From Candidatus Cloacimonadota bacterium (GTDB lineage: Bacteria > Cloacimonadota > Cloacimonadia > Cloacimonadales > Cloacimonadaceae): DNA of 7,789 bases. Shown here one piece after another: positions 6,301 through 7,789 of the stretch (position 1 is the first letter of the stretch; every line of letters begins with the position of its first letter). The DNA lies in NCBI GenBank assembly GCA_016875595.1, contig VGPI01000094.1, forward strand, positions 1 to 7,789, read 5' to 3'. A model generated the notes under the pieces. That model was given only the letters and a program-made list of their open reading frames with translations, was not told where the DNA came from and did not search any database. The position numbers and the translations under genes are program-made.

Positions 6301-6306
6301 AACCGA

Positions 6307-7789
6307 ATGCCACGTATTATTACGTTTGTCCTGTGTTGTTTACTGCTCGCATCGCTGTACGGTGGAGAGATCAACCACAATCAATCATCCATTCCTTTTA
6401 GTATTGTATCGCGATCACAAAGTGAAATGAACATCCAGTTTTCGCTGCCCGAACATCATCTTGAAACCAAACGTGACCAGGGAATCACCTGGCAACGAAT
6501 CCTGATGGATCAAGGGATCTATCAGGCAGATGCGGGAGTTCCTGATCTCCCTGTCTTGTCATTCAGTATTGCCATCCCCGTTCAGGGCAGCGTGCAAGTT
6601 GATTTGTTACGCTCTTCCACTCGAGTTGTTTCTGACTTTATTCCCTACCCTTCGCAGGATGGTCTGCGTAATAACGACAATCAAACATTCCGCATTAATG
6701 AGTCATATTATCAAGGTCGAAGCAATTTCCCGGAACGAGTGATCGATCATAGTCCACCGATGGTCATGCGTGATCTGAGGATCATTACGGTGCAGGTAAG
6801 TCCCTTTATCTGGGATCCGGGCACACGACAATTGACCATACATGATGATATGGACATTCGGGTACACTTCACCAGTAATCCCGGTGAAAATGAACTCTCC
6901 CAGTCGCCGACACTTATATCGTCCCTTTGGGCAAAGCAGTATGAGGCGATGGTTCTGAACTTTGATGATTATCGCGATGTTGTGATTGCCAATACTCCAC
7001 CGCGCTACCTTGTTGTCCATGGTAATTACGTTAACACTTCGTTCAGTGAAGCTATTGATAGTTTTGTTTTCTGGAAAAAGCAGAAAGGTGCTGATGTGGA
7101 CGTGGTTAGCACAGCACTGACTGGAACGCAGAATACGCAAATCAAATCATATATCCAGAATCAATACAATAATCCTGCTACCCGTCCAGACTTCATAATA
7201 TTCATTGGTGACACGGGGGGGAGTTTTCCAATACAAACCTGGTCGGTCAGTAGCGGAGCTGGTGATTATCCCTACACACATCTTGCGGGTACCGATGGAT
7301 TGGGTGATTGCTTTATTGGAAGGATATCTGCCAATGACAACACGCAGCTTATGAACCTGTTTAACAAAATCTACCTGTATGAGAAAAACATCAATCTGAC
7401 CAGTGCCGCATGGCTTAACCGGATGCTTCTGGTCGGAGACTGGTCACCCTCAGGGATATCAACAGTGAATATCAGTAAATATATCAAAGAGACTGCCCTG
7501 GATATAAATCCAAATTACACTTTTACAGAATTGTATGGATCACAACCCTCCGCGTCAGAAATGAACAACGGGATTAATCAAGGTGTAGCTTTCTTTAACT
7601 ACCGTGGTTACATAAACATGAGCGATTGGTCTCCAAGCGAAAGTAATTTGTACAATGGTTCGAAGACACCTCATGGTGTTTTCATTACATGTGCTACAGG
7701 TAACTTTGATGGGACTTCCACAACTGAATCTTTCCTCCGACTCGGGTCAACAGCCTCACCAAAAGGTGGAGTGACCGCCATTGGGATGG
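6307..7789 (+). CDS. secreted gingipain-like (peptidase family C25) protein, N-terminal part
   Basis: The frame is open for 494 codons and runs off the right edge. Residues 1-20 are a signal peptide (hydrophobic core IITFVLCCLLLASLY). Residues about 25-190 resemble a C25 propeptide: LPVLSFSIAIPVQGSVQVDL at 81-100 and, at about 156-187, a beta-rich stretch with the pattern MRDLRIITVQVSPFIWDP. The protease domain starts near 231 (PPRYLVVHGNYV; FWKKQKGADVDVV) and includes DFIIFIGD (295-302) and GTDGLGDCFIGRIS (328-341), the usual acidic loop plus GRI(S/P). The expected nucleophile is present as Cys462 in FITCATGNFDG. At the place where gingipains have the catalytic His (NYTGHGS) this protein has NYRGY, Tyr435. 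It may be a variant or inactive protease. The C-terminus, where an Ig-like or type IX secretion sorting domain might sit, is outside the window. The likely location is the cell surface or outside the cell. Confidence 0.85.
   Translation, partial: MPRIITFVLCCLLLASLYGGEINHNQSSIPFSIVSRSQSEMNIQFSLPEHHLETKRDQGITWQRILMDQGIYQADAGVPDLPVLSFSIAIPVQGSVQVDLLRSSTRVVSDFIPYPSQDGLRNNDNQTFRINESYYQGRSNFPERVIDHSPPMVMRDLRIITVQVSPFIWDPGTRQLTIHDDMDIRVHFTSNPGENELSQSPTLISSLWAKQYEAMVLNFDDYRDVVIANTPPRYLVVHGNYVNTSFSEAIDSFVFWKKQKGADVDVVSTALTGTQNTQIKSYIQNQYNNPATRPDFIIFIGDTGGSFPIQTWSVSSGAGDYPYTHLAGTDGLGDCFIGRISANDNTQLMNLFNKIYLYEKNINLTSAAWLNRMLLVGDWSPSGISTVNISKYIKETALDINPNYTFTELYGSQPSASEMNNGINQGVAFFNYRGYINMSDWSPSESNLYNGSKTPHGVFITCATGNFDGTSTTESFLRLGSTASPKGGVTAIGM

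Larger units (their letters stand above)
5928..6306. other. 379-bp intergenic region before the C25 gene
   Basis: No recognisable gene, tRNA or terminator is seen after folA. The region holds a 7-bp inverted repeat with a wide loop (GATACAC 6000-6006 / GTGTATC 6026-6032), a perfect compact dyad at 6152-6168, a possible 26- to 28-codon leader ORF at 6190-6276, and the ribosome binding site of the following gene (GAGGAG 6295-6300). No convincing -35/-10 pair could be picked by eye. The region is long enough to hold the promoter of the C25 gene and some control element. Confidence 0.5.

Noticed and set aside
6703..7140. Minus-strand open frame of 145 codons within the C25 gene
   Set aside because: It is antisense to a propeptide and catalytic domain that are coherent on the plus strand; its own product has no signal or motif.

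Overview
The window looks like chromosomal DNA of an uncultured or little-studied Gram-negative bacterium. It contains two exported proteins: a predicted outer-membrane beta-barrel ending in Phe, and a gingipain-like C25 protease homologue with propeptide. These sit among ordinary housekeeping genes. The mix, the moderate base composition and the Shine-Dalgarno-type starts would fit the Cloacimonadota/Marinimicrobia/FCB neighbourhood. That placement is inference from gene content, not a measured phylogeny.

Layout from left to right. (1) Plus strand: the C-terminal part of ksgA/rsmA (16S rRNA dimethyladenosine transferase) enters from the left edge. Its last 50 nt are also read in another frame as the signal peptide of a 597-residue predicted outer-membrane barrel protein (492-2285). 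(2) Minus strand, convergent with that pair: a compact group read from 5282 down to 2659. It encodes a YkvA/DUF1232 membrane-associated protein, an RdgB-type dITP/XTP pyrophosphatase overlapping it by 8 nt, and a phosphomannomutase/phosphoglucomutase. Beyond the mutase, on the same strand, lies a weak small-membrane-protein region (2320-2615) that may be a frameshifted gene. (3) A 135-bp divergent intergenic region with a 10-bp inverted repeat separates ykvA from folA (dihydrofolate reductase, plus strand). (4) A 379-bp gap with a perfect 7-bp dyad and a possible leader peptide ORF precedes a long secreted C25-family gene, which runs off the right edge after 494 codons.

Functionally, the minus-strand group combines nucleotide-pool cleaning (rdgB) with sugar-phosphate interconversion for surface glycans (PMM/PGM). 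folA supplies tetrahydrofolate, and ksgA matures the ribosome. The two exported proteins are the accessory part. No CRISPR array, tRNA, rRNA, insertion sequence or clear intrinsic terminator was seen. No obviously new multi-gene system is visible. The most interesting points are the dual-coding ksgA/barrel junction, the Tyr in place of the expected catalytic His of the C25 protein, and the symmetric divergent promoter region.
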